A DNA stretch of 64,000 nucleotides from Caenorhabditis remanei (GCF_010183535.1 NC_071328.1:11222001-11286000), one strand, 5' to 3'; shown: positions 23,336 to 35,043, counted from the first letter of the stretch. Program-made: numbers and translations. Notes: a model not told the origin generated them from the letters alone.

Positions 23336-24916
23336 ATGGATTTCAATCGAGATGCTGGTAATGAGACAGTCAGTCAGCTTCAACTCAATATTCAAAATCT
23401 GAATCAACAAGGTATGATTCAATCGTTCAATTCACAGTACTATCAATTTTACAGTAATCCAATTGGAGTCATTCATCACAAATCTGTCAGATAGCAGTGC
23501 TGCCGGGCAACGAGAGCGAGAGCTTTTCAATAAGGTTGATTACTTTATAAGAAATAATAATTTCAAGCACACATCTGTTTCAGAAAGCTCACGATGCTCA
23601 GGAATTATCGAAAGATACGAATACATTACTGAAAAAGTTGGTTGTGATGAGTAACTCTGATGTAAGTTTCACTTTTTTAAAGTGATTTGAATGAAATCTT
23701 CAACGCTCAAAAATTTCAGAAAAATCTTCGTGGTGTTCGTGAACGTCTTCAAAATGAATACATTGGAGTTCTCAATCGTCTTCAAGCATCTCAGCGAAGA
23801 GCAGCACAAACTGAAAAAGCTGGAATGGTGGCTGCAGAAATGGATGCACAAGCCGCACGAGATGAGAATGAAATGTATGGAAATCAGGGAAGAAGTGGAC
23901 AAATGCAAATGACGGCTCAGCAACAGGGAAATTTGGCTGATATCAAAGAACGACAACATGCATTGCAACAATTGGAGAGAGATATTGGAGATGTGAATGC
24001 GGTGAGTTTCTCATCGATAGTTTAGCAGTTAAAAAATTAAAATTCGTTTCAGATTTTTGCCGAACTCGCAAATATCGTTCATGAGCAAGGTGACATGGTG
24101 GATTCTATTGAGGCAAATGTTGAGCATGCACAGATTTATGTAGAACAGGTTCGTTTTTTTTTTTAAGTGTTTGGAATGGTACTTGCTTGTTGTAACTGAA
24201 AAAAAGAAGATTTAAAAATAAAAATGGTTCTAAAATTGAGCGATCATGGATCCAGAATTTTAGACAAAACTTCTAGATTCCGAATTCATGTTTCCGGACT
24301 ATGGGTTCCTGATGGTGAAATTTCCTTTCTGGATGTTTCATTCTGGTTTCTTGACCCTAGATTGGGCACTCTGAATTTTGGATCCTAGATTTGCGAGTCT
24401 CGACACGGATTCAGAACCTCAGATACATTATCCTGAATTCACTTTTGTTTAATTTCCCAATCAGTTTTCTCATTACGATGTATTTTCCAGGGAGCTCAGA
24501 ATGTGCAGCAAGCAGTCTACTACAACCAAAAAGCTCGTCAAAAGAAGCTTCTTCTCCTCTGTTTCTTTGTTATTCTCATTTTCATCATTGGTTTGACTAT
24601 TTATTTGGCCAAATAGGTTTCCAATATTTATCCCTTTCACTTTCCTATCTTCCGATTGAAGATCTATTTATTATTCACTCCTAACTTAACATTATTGTAA
24701 AAACTGAGAAACGAGCTTCTATCATGTATGTGTTTGTATACAGTCTAACTTTAAAATATGTTCAACTTCCTTCAATTGTACTATTTCCTTTTCCTTGAAT
24801 TCTAACAACATCACTTGCTTTTCTATTTCGCTTTTCTTTCACCAAAAATGAAAATATTGATTGATGATGTACTACTCCGGATGAAGAAGAAGAAAAAACG
24901 AAATTTATGCAAATCC
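23232..24916 (+). repeat. syx-7 segmental duplication, copy 1
   Basis: Direct repeat with 31121-32865. Homology starts at AAACCAC before the gene and ends near ATGCAAATCCC after its 3' UTR. Exons, introns and 3' flank match almost base for base, with a few substitutions and small indels. The two copies are about 7.9 kb apart and in the same orientation. Confidence 0.93.
23336..24616 (+). CDS. syx-7: Syntaxin-7/12-type Qa-SNARE
   Basis: Endosomal/lysosomal t-SNARE. Six exons join in phase (23336-23411, 23455-23534, 23584-23661, 23720-24001, 24053-24148, 24491-24616) for about 245 residues. The N-terminal Habc bundle includes QLESFITNLSD and ELSKDTNTLLKKLVVM. The SNARE motif runs from about residue 155 (DIKERQHALQQLERDIGDVN) with the Qa zero-layer glutamine in VHEQGDMVDSIEANVEHAQ, the wording typical of syntaxin 7/12/13. 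A C-terminal membrane anchor (LLLLCFFVILIFIIGLTIYLAK) ends the protein. A near-identical second copy of the locus lies at 31121-32865. An in-frame extension upstream of the ATG (FEAYLQAR) exists but follows a likely trans-splice acceptor, so the ATG at 23336 was chosen. Confidence 0.93.
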
Positions 24917-25638
24917 CGAAATAGGTAATCTTGAAGATTGAGAATAGAAATAGAGCAAATTCCGCATAGTTCGAATCTGAAAACTGGAAGTTCAAGAATG
25001 AAAAAGAGCCAGAAGAACATCAAAATGTGATGAAGAGGAATTCAGTTCTTAATTTTCTCATAAATCTGACAAAATTTCAGATTTCTTTTTAGAATTGCTC
25101 TTTGTCGGGAAGGTAAGTTATATAACTTTGCTTAGTTTCAAAATGCTAGAAAATCCTGGAAAAATTCTATTCTAGAGATTTTGACACTTTGTTGAAAAAT
25201 TTTTGAGACAAGTTGAAAAAACAGAGTCCTATCAGATACAGTGAAACTTCAAAGAATATAAATAGTTATATGGAATTCAGAGTCAAACATCTAGTATGGG
25301 CAATTCGGATTGATATCGTGACACATCAGAATTCATAATCGGAATTTCGAATTTGTCTATTTAGAATCTAGAATCTAGAATCTTGAATTCAAGAAGCAGC
25401 ACCTCGACTTTTGAATCCCTGATCCCAGCATCAGAATTCTGAGTTAAAAATTTTAAATTCCATATTCCTGAATCCTATGTTCGAATAAACTTTTAGAAAC
25501 TGCATTCAAATATTTTATTAAAAAGGTAACGTCCAGGATTAAAGGGCAGTCTTTTTTCAAAAAACCACCTGAACAGAATAGAAAACAAATCTCTTTAAAA
25601 GAGGAGCATGAAGAATTCTTCTTTAAAGAAGATAAATA
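24617..25638. other. Intergenic, convergent
   Basis: About 1 kb between syx-7 and the minus-strand membrane-protein gene. The first 300 bases belong to the duplicated syx-7 3' flank. Between about 25290 and 25500 the sequence is a degenerate series of short GAATTC/TCTAGAAT-like words, similar to that in the last syx-7 intron and near 33400-33640. No gene supported. Confidence 0.5.
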
Positions 25639-26682
25639 TTATCTAAAATGATTTTTACAATTCCTGCAAATATAGTTTTTTTCAATAAATTCTTGTGGAC
25701 GGTTACCGAAAATTGAAATGTGAGGGTAGCTTATGAATGACAAATAACCAACACATGATACCAGCACACATATTACCAAGACAAATGCAAGAATGCAAAA
25801 CCATGCGTGTTCGTTTTCTTCGGTCTCATGATATTGTCGGAACAAGAAGTAGAAGATGAATAAGATCAAGGCGATGATGAACTGAAATATTTCAATGTAA
25901 ATCAGATCAACTAATTAGTGAATTACCGTTCTCATTTGAAGAAGAACTGCAGTTTGACAGCGCATTCTGAACGACTCCATTTTCTCAGAATGTTCATTGA
26001 TTAGACTCAGTTGTCGGCGGATGAATTCGGTTGAATTTGGGATTGAATCTTTTATCTCCGATTGGAAACTTTTGTTACTTTTCGGTGGATCGACTGCTTC
26101 CTCAGAATACATAAAAATCCTGGAAGTGAAAGAAAGTAATCAGTGTTTTATAAAATCATTAGCATGTCCCTGTTTCTGAAATCTTGCTCCGTTTGGAGTC
26201 TGTTCCATTTCTATTTGATTCAGAACTCACCATACGTAAAAAGCAATTATATACAGCCAGTAAGATGCACAGCTCATCAAATATTCCATAAACCAAGGCA
26301 TTCTGTGATTTAGGAAGATATAGTATTGGACGTACCAAATTTTTAATCCCAGAATGAAGGTGATAATTAAACTACCAAATTTCTGAAAAATAATTATTTG
26401 CGAAAATATTGTTACAGATCGAACCACTTGTTTCCACTCCTCTTCCCGCTCTCTGCTAAATCTGTCATAATCGATCCACTGATTTTTGACTGAACATTCT
26501 AGGAATCTTAACTGATTCATATCATTTTCAGTCACTGTTTCATCACGATTGAGAGTCTCTAATTTACTGTAGATACGTGTGAATCGATCTGGATCCTTGT
26601 GGGTTGTAGTTGAATAATATAGAAGAAATTGCGTATATTCCAGACTCGAATGGAGATATTTTGAATGCGGGTTACATGGCAT
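25639..26682 (-). CDS. Multi-pass membrane protein, unknown
   Basis: I do not recognise this gene. The reading frame starts MPCNPHSKYLHSSLEYTQFL at 26682. The first ~95 residues are soluble (DPDRFTRIYSKLETLNRDE, SREREEEWKQVVR). Two hydrophobic segments follow (GSLIITFILGLKIWYVQYY; EYLMSCASYWLYIIAFYVW). After an intron a soluble loop (EAVDPPKSNKSFQSEIKDS, FIRRQLSLINEHSEKMESF) leads to the last exon with two more hydrophobic segments (FIIALILFIFYFLFRQYH; FCILAFVLVICVLVSCVGY). The C-terminal tail has CRNCKNHFR. Four membrane spans are therefore likely. A possible very short in-frame intron near 26378-26422 is ambiguous, because the frame stays open through it. It lies about 450 bp downstream of the TIP41-domain gene on the same strand. 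Confidence 0.65.
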
Positions 26683-27138
26683 TTCCGAAAAAAAGGAGAT
26701 CAGTCAAAACGATGAAATTCGAGTAAGGGATATCAGAAGATTACAATTCAATTGCAACCGTTATAAGAATAATAACAAAATAAATCGATAAACTTATTCA
26801 AATTACCATACGATAGAAGCAGATGTTGACCATCAATGTCTGCGTCTCAATCTCTTTTCTCTGTCAACACTATCCTCATTGCGATTAAGATTCGATTGTA
26901 AATTAGAATTGCTTGGACGGATCATTCAAAGAATTCGTGAATTTTATCACTGAAGCATTGAAATACTCACAGACACTAAAGGTATCTAGAAAACAGAACT
27001 GAAATAAGGAAACCAAACATTTTGATGGGATACTTTATCACGAGATATGTTTTAAAAATATGTGCAAGAGGGGAAAAGAAAATGAAAAAATATCAAAATA
27101 GATCGGTACAACAGAGTAACACGATATTATAATGTGAT
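26683..27138. other. Intergenic
   Basis: About 450 bp between two minus-strand genes. AT-rich with no supported gene; probably the 3' UTR of the TIP41-domain gene and the promoter of the membrane-protein gene. Confidence 0.5.
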
Positions 27139-29753
27139 TTAGACGATCGTAAGTTTTTCGGTGGTCGCTTTGAATACTTTGAATTCTTTCCACGGCTGAT
27201 CAGCATCAAGAAGGCGTGCTTCGTCGGTGGTTCCGAGTTCCTCGTACTTCCTCTCACGAAGTTGCCACTCGCGGATCACATGATGGCTGTCAGAATCCCC
27301 AACGATTCGTGTGTCACATACTCTGAAAAATCAGGAAATCTGACGTCTGATTCCTTCTGAACCCACCTCAGAAGCACACCATCGACTCGCATGTAGAAGC
27401 GGAGAAGAACGTAGAAGCACCCTCCCTTCGCGATGCGAGCACGAGCAGACAACTGAGAAAAAATTGATGAACTTTAAAAAATACGAGATTTTTCGGTTAC
27501 CTTCACGAAGTCTTTTGGCAACTGCTCCTCAAAGAGCTTGAAGCTTGCAGTGAACTCAGCATCGTCGCTTTTCGTCCGTTTCTCATTGCGGATGGCTTCA
27601 TCAGTTGGAGAAATCTAGAAACTTTCATTTTGAATTATCTTCAGAATCTTCAATTTGGTTCAACTAATCAAGCAGGCTATGCTAAGAGGACTAAAGGCAA
27701 CTTTCATCCTCCTCATGTGCCATTTATTTTTTTGAAGTATCAATAAAACGATGGGAACAGTTTTCCGATATCATCTATTTAGATTTATGAGAATTTATGA
27801 ATATTGAATATTTCACGAATAGAAAAATAGGAGAATAGCTTATTTCGATTGGCCATTGTTGTAGCGTGAACTAGCATGACCAAGCCTAGTGATCGCCTAA
27901 CCCTGAGGTAACACGTGGCAAGAAGATGTGCCTATATACAAAAGTGGAAAAATCGTCAACTATTTATATGCAAAGTTGAATCGACATGAGCTAGAAACAT
28001 TAGAATCGTAACCTCCTTCACTGTTTGATTTGATTTGTTTGTTTTCTAACAAGTTCAGAGAGGATTTTTCAGAGAAAACTTAGTTTTTCAAGCAATTTTC
28101 AAGCCTATCTGTTTTTGAATTGATTTATCTATTTGGAGATGTCCAAGCATTAACCGGGAAAAATAGTTATGGTTTTCCGTCTTTTCAGAAATTTTTCTTT
28201 CAGGAACTTTCCCTTCTCCGAAATGTCTCCAATCAGAACAATAGTCTTTTTAGAACTAGTCCTTTCCAGAACTGTCCCTTCTCAGATGAAATTTTTTATT
28301 TAAGGTAATGAACAAAATGAACAACTGGAATCTAAAATCTCAAGTTTTCACACGTATTTTATTATTCAAAACAGTCCTGAAGAAAACACTGGTCGGAAAA
28401 GAGAAAGTTTTGGAAAGACATGACAGCAATGATATATGTACACAGGATAGATGAACTAATGAAACATGCTTTTTTAATCAGGTTTTGTGTAAGGCTTACC
28501 AAATTTCTATAATAGTTGTATCCTCCAAATTTCATGCCAAACAGTCAAATTTGATACTAGTTTTGACCAAAAAACTAAAACTTAATACACTTTTAGTATT
28601 TCAAAAACTAACATAAGAAGAACTCTGTCAGATTCTCAAGATATTCTAACCCTGCAAGTGGCTCTAGATCTCTGCCCAACAGTGCATTCACATTGGGAGA
28701 ATACAATATTGAAAAATGTTCAGTGTCTATAACGATTTCCTCTCAAGGTCTTTCCTCTTAACGATTGGTCAACTTCAAATAGACACGAATAAATAAAAAA
28801 GAAGAATAAGTTGATCTCGTAACCACCGAACTATCAGGTCTACCCCAATGGCTCTGAGCTATTCGGTTGCAGGATGTCAGGATATTCAGCTGTTTATTTG
28901 AAATGTGTTTTTCCTGCTTTTTTCAACATACCTCCCAACCATTGGTTGTTCCTTTATAGTGACTGGCTTGCGAAAAGTAGTCCATCGTCTTCTCTCGCTC
29001 CTTTTCGTTTTCCGTTACTTTGGATTCTCCCTTACCCTCCATCATAACTTCCACCGCATCAGAATAGCTGAAGCTTATAATGCTTCCTTTGTTGAAAGTC
29101 ATCGATAAACGGCCATTTTTAAAGCAAACTTCTGGATATCCGATCACTTTTTCTTCTCCAGCAGTATCATCTTTCTTCTGATTCCTGGCTGCTTTGTGTC
29201 CCAAGTAGTCAGTATAGGCTGTCGTCGCTCCGTCCAAAGTAGCCATCAGAAAAATGATCACTTTCACAACGATCGGCATCTGGGCAGATACCGCTTTGGA
29301 CAGTGGGAGAGAGAGAGGGCGAACGACACCGTGTAACTGATTTTGGGGATCTGAAAAACACAATTTTTTTCGTAAGACAGGTATATTTTTACACGAGAGG
29401 GGAGACTGAGGAAATACACCACATAGAGACCAAAAAGAACAAGAGATGATGATCTTCTGACGATTGCAGTCTCTGAAATTTTGAAGAATCGTTGACAGCT
29501 TCTCAGATTTCTACCGTTACCCAATTTCTTTGTAATCGAGCAGGCGTCCATGAAGAATGAGGCGGCTCCGATGACATAAAAGACTCGACCCGCGTTGTTC
29601 GGACAGAAGACGATGATGAGAATGATAAGTTGCGATAGCATACTCATCTACAATATTTTCACATTGAAAGAAATAGAAACAAAATTGAATTACCTGTATC
29701 GGGGAGCGGAAGTTGAAGGCTGACTGGCACCGTTCAGCGAAGAGAGCCAACAT
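27139..29753 (-). CDS. TIP41-domain protein with N-terminal membrane segments
   Basis: Six exons join in phase (29694-29753, 29521-29647, 28932-29350, 27501-27614, 27367-27452, 27139-27322) for about 329 residues. The C-terminal ~200 residues match the TIP41/TIPRL family, regulators of PP2A-type phosphatases in TOR signalling. Matching blocks are YPEVCFKNGRLSMTF, a HYKGTTNGWE segment like the family's DYKGTLLGES, and FYVLLRFYMRVDGVLLR followed by CDTRIV, corresponding to LLRFFLRIDGVLIRMNDTR in human TIPRL. Unlike ordinary TIPRL (about 270 residues, soluble), this model begins with a ~110-residue region containing hydrophobic stretches SMLSQLIILIIVFC, RVFYVIGAASFFM and MPIVVKVIIFLMATL. The alternative is that the TIP41 protein starts at the ATG at 29279 and the upstream exons are a separate or alternative product; the phases, however, support one continuous frame. 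Confidence 0.75.
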
Positions 29754-30815
29754 TTACCTGAAACGAGTATTTTTTTGATTTTTTGATGTCTTGACATCGT
29801 CTTATCCTTGAGCTTTTTATAGTGTTAATGTGATTTTTCAGAATCTCAAACTTTCAGTTGGAGAGCTTCATCTCGCTCGGAACGAAATCGAGTTTCGAAA
29901 ACCATTTTCCCGGGAGCTTACAGGTCAAATTTTTGCATGTGATCATTAAGCTTCTCATTTTCAGCACATCGTCTTCTTTTCAAATCCGTCTTCAAACTGA
30001 CTATCATCGTATCCAAAACCTGTATCCATCATCGTATCAAAATCTGGAATCATCGTATCCAAGTCTGTATCCCCCATCACTTGTGTCTGTTCCCTTTTCT
30101 TTTCTTCCGTATTTCGTACATTATACCCATTTCAATTGCTTTTCATAACTCTTTCAATCATCCAACAAATAGGTATATTTCTAATTTCTTCTTATTTCTT
30201 TCAGCAAAAAAAGATATTCCAATCTATAATAGAATATTGCTTTTTCACCGTCTTTTTCTACATATAGACACATTTTGAAAAAAATTGTTTCTAATTTATT
30301 TCTTGTTTTCAAGTTCGAGGAAGAAAAAAGAAGAAGAAACTTGTAGAAGAAGAACAACAACTCTAAAGTTTTAAACTTCCGCCATTTTTATTTTGTAATC
30401 TTCGCGAGACCTGAACATGACGTCCACACATGCGCCTTTAATCTCTGCCGAAAAGTTATCTTCATTTTTAAAATTAAACTTTTTTATTTTCGAATGATTC
30501 TTGAATTTTCTATTATTTTTCTTATTATTCCTTGTAAAACCAGCGAAAAATCACATATTCTCGTATTTACAGAAAAATTTCCCCTCAAAATCGTTGAAAA
30601 ATGGGGAGACAAGCGATCAAGCCGGCAAATTGTCGAAAAGTCGCCGACGGCTATTGAGGACGCGTTGGGTTTACAAAAGCGGTGGCCCGATCACGTTAAA
30701 CAATAGGTGGCCATTGAGCGGGATATTACTCCAGAAGCACGTGAATTATATTCGTGCATGTCTATGTCAAGTATCTTATGTCTGTCTGCATGAAGGAATA
30801 AGATATATCAGTCTA
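29754..30815. other. Intergenic
   Basis: About 1.06 kb. A short local repeat occurs at 30005-30075, where ATCATCGTATC(A/C)AA recurs three times. The stretch 30540-30720 is less AT-rich than its surroundings but shows no recognisable gene. Confidence 0.5.
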
Positions 30816-31120
30816 ATGGGGTTATTCAGGTCATGTAAAAGTGTATTTTAATACATTTTTTTCTTATTCACGAGCGTCGAGAAACTATTTTTTACAAATC
30901 TCAGTTTACCGTTGGTCCAACAGTGTTTTTCCACTTTTTTGCACTTTTCGGCATGCTTATGTGGAAAAATTGTCAAAAAATGGGGGAGAAATATAGAAAA
31001 AGGGGAGAAAAACAAGTACATTTTATACATAAAAATGTACATAAAAATACATTTTCCACCGTTCGTGAATAAGGAAAAAATGTATTAAAATACACTTTTA
31101 CATGACCTGAATAACCCCAT
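30816..31120. mobile_element. Inverted-repeat miniature element at duplication junction
   Basis: A 305-bp element whose ends are inverted copies of each other for roughly 60 bases: ATGGGGTTATTCAGGTCATG at the left and its reverse complement at the right (CATGACCTGAATAACCCCAT), continuing inward through GTGTATTTTAATACATTTTT. There is no coding capacity. This is the structure of a non-autonomous miniature inverted-repeat element (MITE). Its right end directly touches the first base of homology of the second syx-7 copy. Confidence 0.88.
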
Positions 31121-32865
31121 AAACCACATTTTCTAGTTTCTTTGAGTGTCTGTGTGTGTTTTTTTTGTAGTTTTTATTGATTTTTCAATTCTCGTAATTC
31201 CAGTTCGAAGCTTATCTCCAAGCCAGAATGGATTTCAATCGAGATGCTGGTAAAGAGACAGTCAGTCAGCTTCAACTCAATATTCAAAATCTGAATCAAC
31301 AAGGTATGATTTCGATTGTTCAACCCACAGTACTATCAATTTTACAGTAATCCAATTGGAGTCATTCATCACAAATCTGTCAGATAGCAGTGCTGCCGGG
31401 CAACGAGAGCGAGAGCTTTTCAATAAGGTTGATTACTTTATAAGAAATAATAATTTCAAGCACACATCTGTTTCAGAAAGCTCACGATGCTCAGGAATTA
31501 TCGAAAGATACGAATACATTACTGAAAAAGTTGGTTGTGATGAGTAACTCTGATGTAAGTTTCACTTTTTTAAAGTGATTTGAATGAAATCTTCAACGCT
31601 CAAAAATTTCAGAAAAATCTTCGTGGTGTTCGTGAACGTCTTCAAAATTAATACATTGGAGTTCTCAATCGTCTTCAAGCATCTCAGCGAAGAGCAGCAC
31701 AAACTGAAAAAGCTGGAATGGTGGCTGCAGAAATGGATGCACAAGCCGCACGAGATGAGAATGAAATGTATGGAAATCAGGGAAGAAGTGGACAAATGCA
31801 AATGACGGCTCAGCAACAGGGAAATTTGGCTGATATCAAAGAACGACAGCATGCATTGCAACAATTGGAGAGAGATATTGGGGATGTGAATGCGGTGAGT
31901 TTCTCATCGATAGTTTAGCTGTTGAAAAATTAAAATTCGTTTCAGATTTTTGCCGAACTCGCAAATATCGTTCATGAGCAAGGTGACATGATGGATTCTA
32001 TTGAGGCAAACGTTGAGCATGCACAGATTTATGTAGAACAGGTTCTTATTTTTTGAAGTTTTTGGAATGTTACTTGCTTGGTGTAACTGAAAAAAAGAAG
32101 ATTTAAAAATAAAAATGGTTCTAAAATTAAGCGATCATGGATCCAGAATTTTAGACAAAACTTCTAAATTCCGAATTCTTGTTTCCGGACTATGGGTTCC
32201 TGATGGTGAAATTTCCTTTCTGGATGTTTCATTCTGGTTTCTTGACCCTAGATTGGGCACTCTGAATTTTGGATTCTAGATTTGCGAGTCTCGACACGGA
32301 GGATTCAGAACCTCAGATTCATTATCCTGAATTCACTTTTGTTTAATTTCCCAATCAGTTTTCTCATTACGATGTATTTTCCAGGGAGCTCAGAATGTGC
32401 AGCAAGCAGTCTACTACAACCAAAAAGCTCGTCAAAAGAAGCTTCTTCTCCTCTGTTTCTTTGTTATTCTCATTTTCATCATTGGTTTGACTATTTATTT
32501 GGCCAAATAGGTTTCCAATATTTATCCCTTTCACTTTCCTATCTTCCGATTGAAGATCTATTTATTATTCACTCCTAACTTAACATTATTGTAAAAACTG
32601 AGAAACGAGCTTCTATCATGTATGTGTTTGTATACTGTCTAACTTTAAAATATGTTCAACTTCCTTCAATTGTACTATTTCCTTTTCCTTGAATTCTAAC
32701 GACATCACTTGCTTTTCTATTTCGCTTTTCTTTCACCAAAAATGAAAATATTGATTGATGACGTACTACTCCGGCGTTCTTTCCGGTCATTCTTCAGAAT
32801 GATCGGGATCATTTGACCGTTAACATGGTCGCGAGGAAAAAAAAAACGAAATTTATGCAAATCCC
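31121..32865 (+). repeat. syx-7 segmental duplication, copy 2
   Basis: Direct repeat of 23232-24916, same orientation. It differs by scattered substitutions, small indels and an insertion of unrelated sequence of about 45-60 bp at roughly 32775-32835 (after CTACTCCGG) near the right end; homology resumes through AAACGAAATTTATGCAAATC. Confidence 0.93.
31228..32510 (+). pseudogene. Second syx-7 copy with nonsense codon
   Basis: Same six exons and splice sites as the intact copy at 23336-24616. In the fourth exon the codon GAA (in RLQNEYIG) is TAA at 31649-31651, so translation would stop after about 90 residues, before the SNARE motif and membrane anchor. Other coding changes are few: Asn to Lys in the first exon (GTAAAGAG for GTAATGAG) and Val to Met in the SNARE motif (GACATGATG). 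Near identity elsewhere, introns included, shows the duplication is recent. The upstream sequence before 31121 is unlike that of the intact gene, so most of the original promoter is probably missing. A truncated Habc-like peptide or regulatory transcript cannot be excluded. Confidence 0.88.
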
Positions 32866-33082
32866 CTGTCCCAGGCAAACGTAGGTTCATTTTGAATATC
32901 TCTCATCACGTTTTCCAATCATTCTTTCCGAGAGAAAAACAGTGATTTCATTCTGTAACCAAACCATCATTCTCACCGGCATTGACGCATTTCGGTGTGA
33001 AAACGTTGAATTCGCTGTTGTATAAAACGAAACGTTTTACAAAGAATTTCCTCTTCTTCTCTTTCGAAAAGTGACCTGAAAT
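32866..33082. other. Short upstream region of small membrane-protein gene
   Basis: About 220 bp between the end of the duplicated block and the next start codon; the likely promoter of that gene. No other feature seen. Confidence 0.45.
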
Positions 33083-35043
33083 ATGGCTGAAAGTATTATT
33101 GACTTTGTTCTTGTTTCGATTATTTTGGCTGCTTTGGCTGTTGCCACGTTGATTTTGTTGTTTATGGTGAGTTTTGGAGGAGGAATGAAATAAGATCAAA
33201 GTAATAAAAAAAACTGATAATCTGAGATCTTTGATTCAGACGATACAGAAAAATAATTGATTTTATGTATAAATCGTTCCTTTGAAATGTTTTTTCGTGA
33301 TTTTCGAACTCTAATCGGTCCAAAACCCTCCAAAAAAGTTCAGAAAGTTCTAGATAATGAAAAAATGAAATGACAAAAGTTCCTTGAATTAGAATCGGAG
33401 AAGTTAAGGTTTTGAATACGGAGTCGGAAATGCTGCGTTCTGAATCCTGAAACCTATTTCCAGATATCGAAAACAGGGTCTCTGATATTAAAAAAAAACA
33501 CTTGAACCAGAATCTATGACCCTGAAATCCGAATCTAGGATTCATGAACCAGGATTCCGAACTTTGAATCACTAGACGTGGAACTCCGAATTCTGAGTTT
33601 ACTAACCAGAATCCATATTCCAGAACTGAAGATTCATAACTTTTCTTCCAATTCTGATAGAGTTACATCAAAGTTCACAATAAAAAGACACCACATTTCG
33701 AAACCTGATTCATTTCAAAAATCAGAATAATGTTTGACCAATTCGAAACATTTCTGCATCTTTCCAATTCCGCTTAAAGTGATTTCTCTTTTCAGTATTC
33801 CACTCGTATCCGTCAACCTTTCCACAAGTGTTTGGGTCGATCAACTACAAAAACAGAAGACGTGGAAACTGGAATTGCACCGAAAAGAACAACAATACGT
33901 GTTGTGAAATCACTTCCAAATAGTTCACTCCCACCAACACCGACTGCTTACACAAAACCGCCAGTTCGGAGGTAAGTGATGGATTCTGAATAACCGACTG
34001 GGAAAAACGAAAAGATTTCAGAACTCACACAAATCCAGTGGAAGAATCAGATAGTCCGTCGAGACAATTCATGTTTATTTATCCGAAGAAATCAATCGTT
34101 CAGGTAATTTTAAAATAATTGTTTTTTGATGTCGAGGATTTTGAAGTCTGAAACAGAGATGTTGGGAAGTGAACATTTTCTTATCCGGAAGTCGGAAGTC
34201 GGAAGTTGGAAGTGATTTTTCTTATCAGGAAGTCGGAAGTCGGAAGTAAAATTTCTTATCCGGAAGTCGGAAGTAAAAAAACACCCGGAAGTCGGAAGTC
34301 GGAAGTAGATTTTTTCGCAAAGATTCAAAAACTCCTAGAAAAAGTTCATAAAATTCGCGAAAATCAGTGGAAAATTAGTTTTTGGCTGAAGAAAAGCCTA
34401 TTTTCTGTCCTTTTAGACCATTTTTCCATGAATTTCTGCGAAATTTACTTTTCCGAAATTTCACCGTTATGTAATGACAGAAGACGGAAGTAAAATTCCT
34501 TATCCGGAAGTCGGAAGTCGGAAGTGAAATTTCTTATCCGGAAGTCGGAAGTCGGAAGTTGGAAATGAAAAAAAACCCGGAAGTCGGAAGTCGGAATTCC
34601 TAACAACACTGGTCTGAAATTAAGATTCTAGTAGCAGGATTCGAAGTTGACGTTTAAAGATTTAGAGTTCAGAAGAAAAGCTTTCTGACTTCAGACTATG
34701 ACCTCTGAGTTTCGGACTATGGATTTTTAATTTTAGATTCCCAATTCATAAGTCTAGACACTGGCCCTTGAATTTCAGAATTCCGATTCTGGATTCTGAA
34801 TTCTGAACTCTGGAGTTTGAATCTTGGAAAGTGGGTTTAGAACTCCGGATTCTGAGTTTTGAAATCTAGAATCTGGTTTCTTCATTATCTGAGTTCTAGA
34901 TTACAACTCTCTGTTTTTAGAATTTAGAATTCATCGATTCCCGTTTCTGATCTTGAAATTCTATTTTTCAGTGTGAACAATCAACATTCGACAGTAGATC
35001 AACCAGAAGTTCATATTTGCCAGAAAGAAGGAATTCGCAGTGA
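33083..35043 (+). CDS. Small single-pass membrane protein, unknown
   Basis: I do not recognise this gene. Four exons join in phase (33083-33166, 33796-33971, 34022-34103, 34972-35043) for about 137 residues. The first exon encodes an N-terminal membrane span (MAESIIDFVLVSIILAALAV, then ATLILLFM). It is followed by a basic segment (YSTRIRQPFHKCLGR), so the N terminus is probably outside and the ~105-residue tail cytosolic. The tail is Pro/Ser/Thr-rich (LPNSSLPPTPTAYTKPPVRR) and ends with an Arg/Ser-rich stretch (STRSSYLPERRNSQ). It has no disulfide pattern or enzyme motif. The last intron (34104-34971) carries the CGGAAGT repeat and a degenerate short-word repeat. Confidence 0.7.
34185..34598 (+). 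repeat. CGGAAGT heptamer repeat clusters in intron
   Basis: Two clusters, about 34185-34310 and 34485-34598, made of the 7-base unit CGGAAGT in runs of two or three, often with the leader TTATC before them (TTATCCGGAAGTCGGAAGT). The clusters flank about 170 bp of unrelated AT-rich sequence. Both have the same orientation. Confidence 0.9.

Noticed and set aside
14780..24616. rbpl-1, fcp-1 and syx-7 as one operon
   Set aside because: Same strand, but gaps of 560 and 1023 bp are long for a nematode operon; needs SL2 data.
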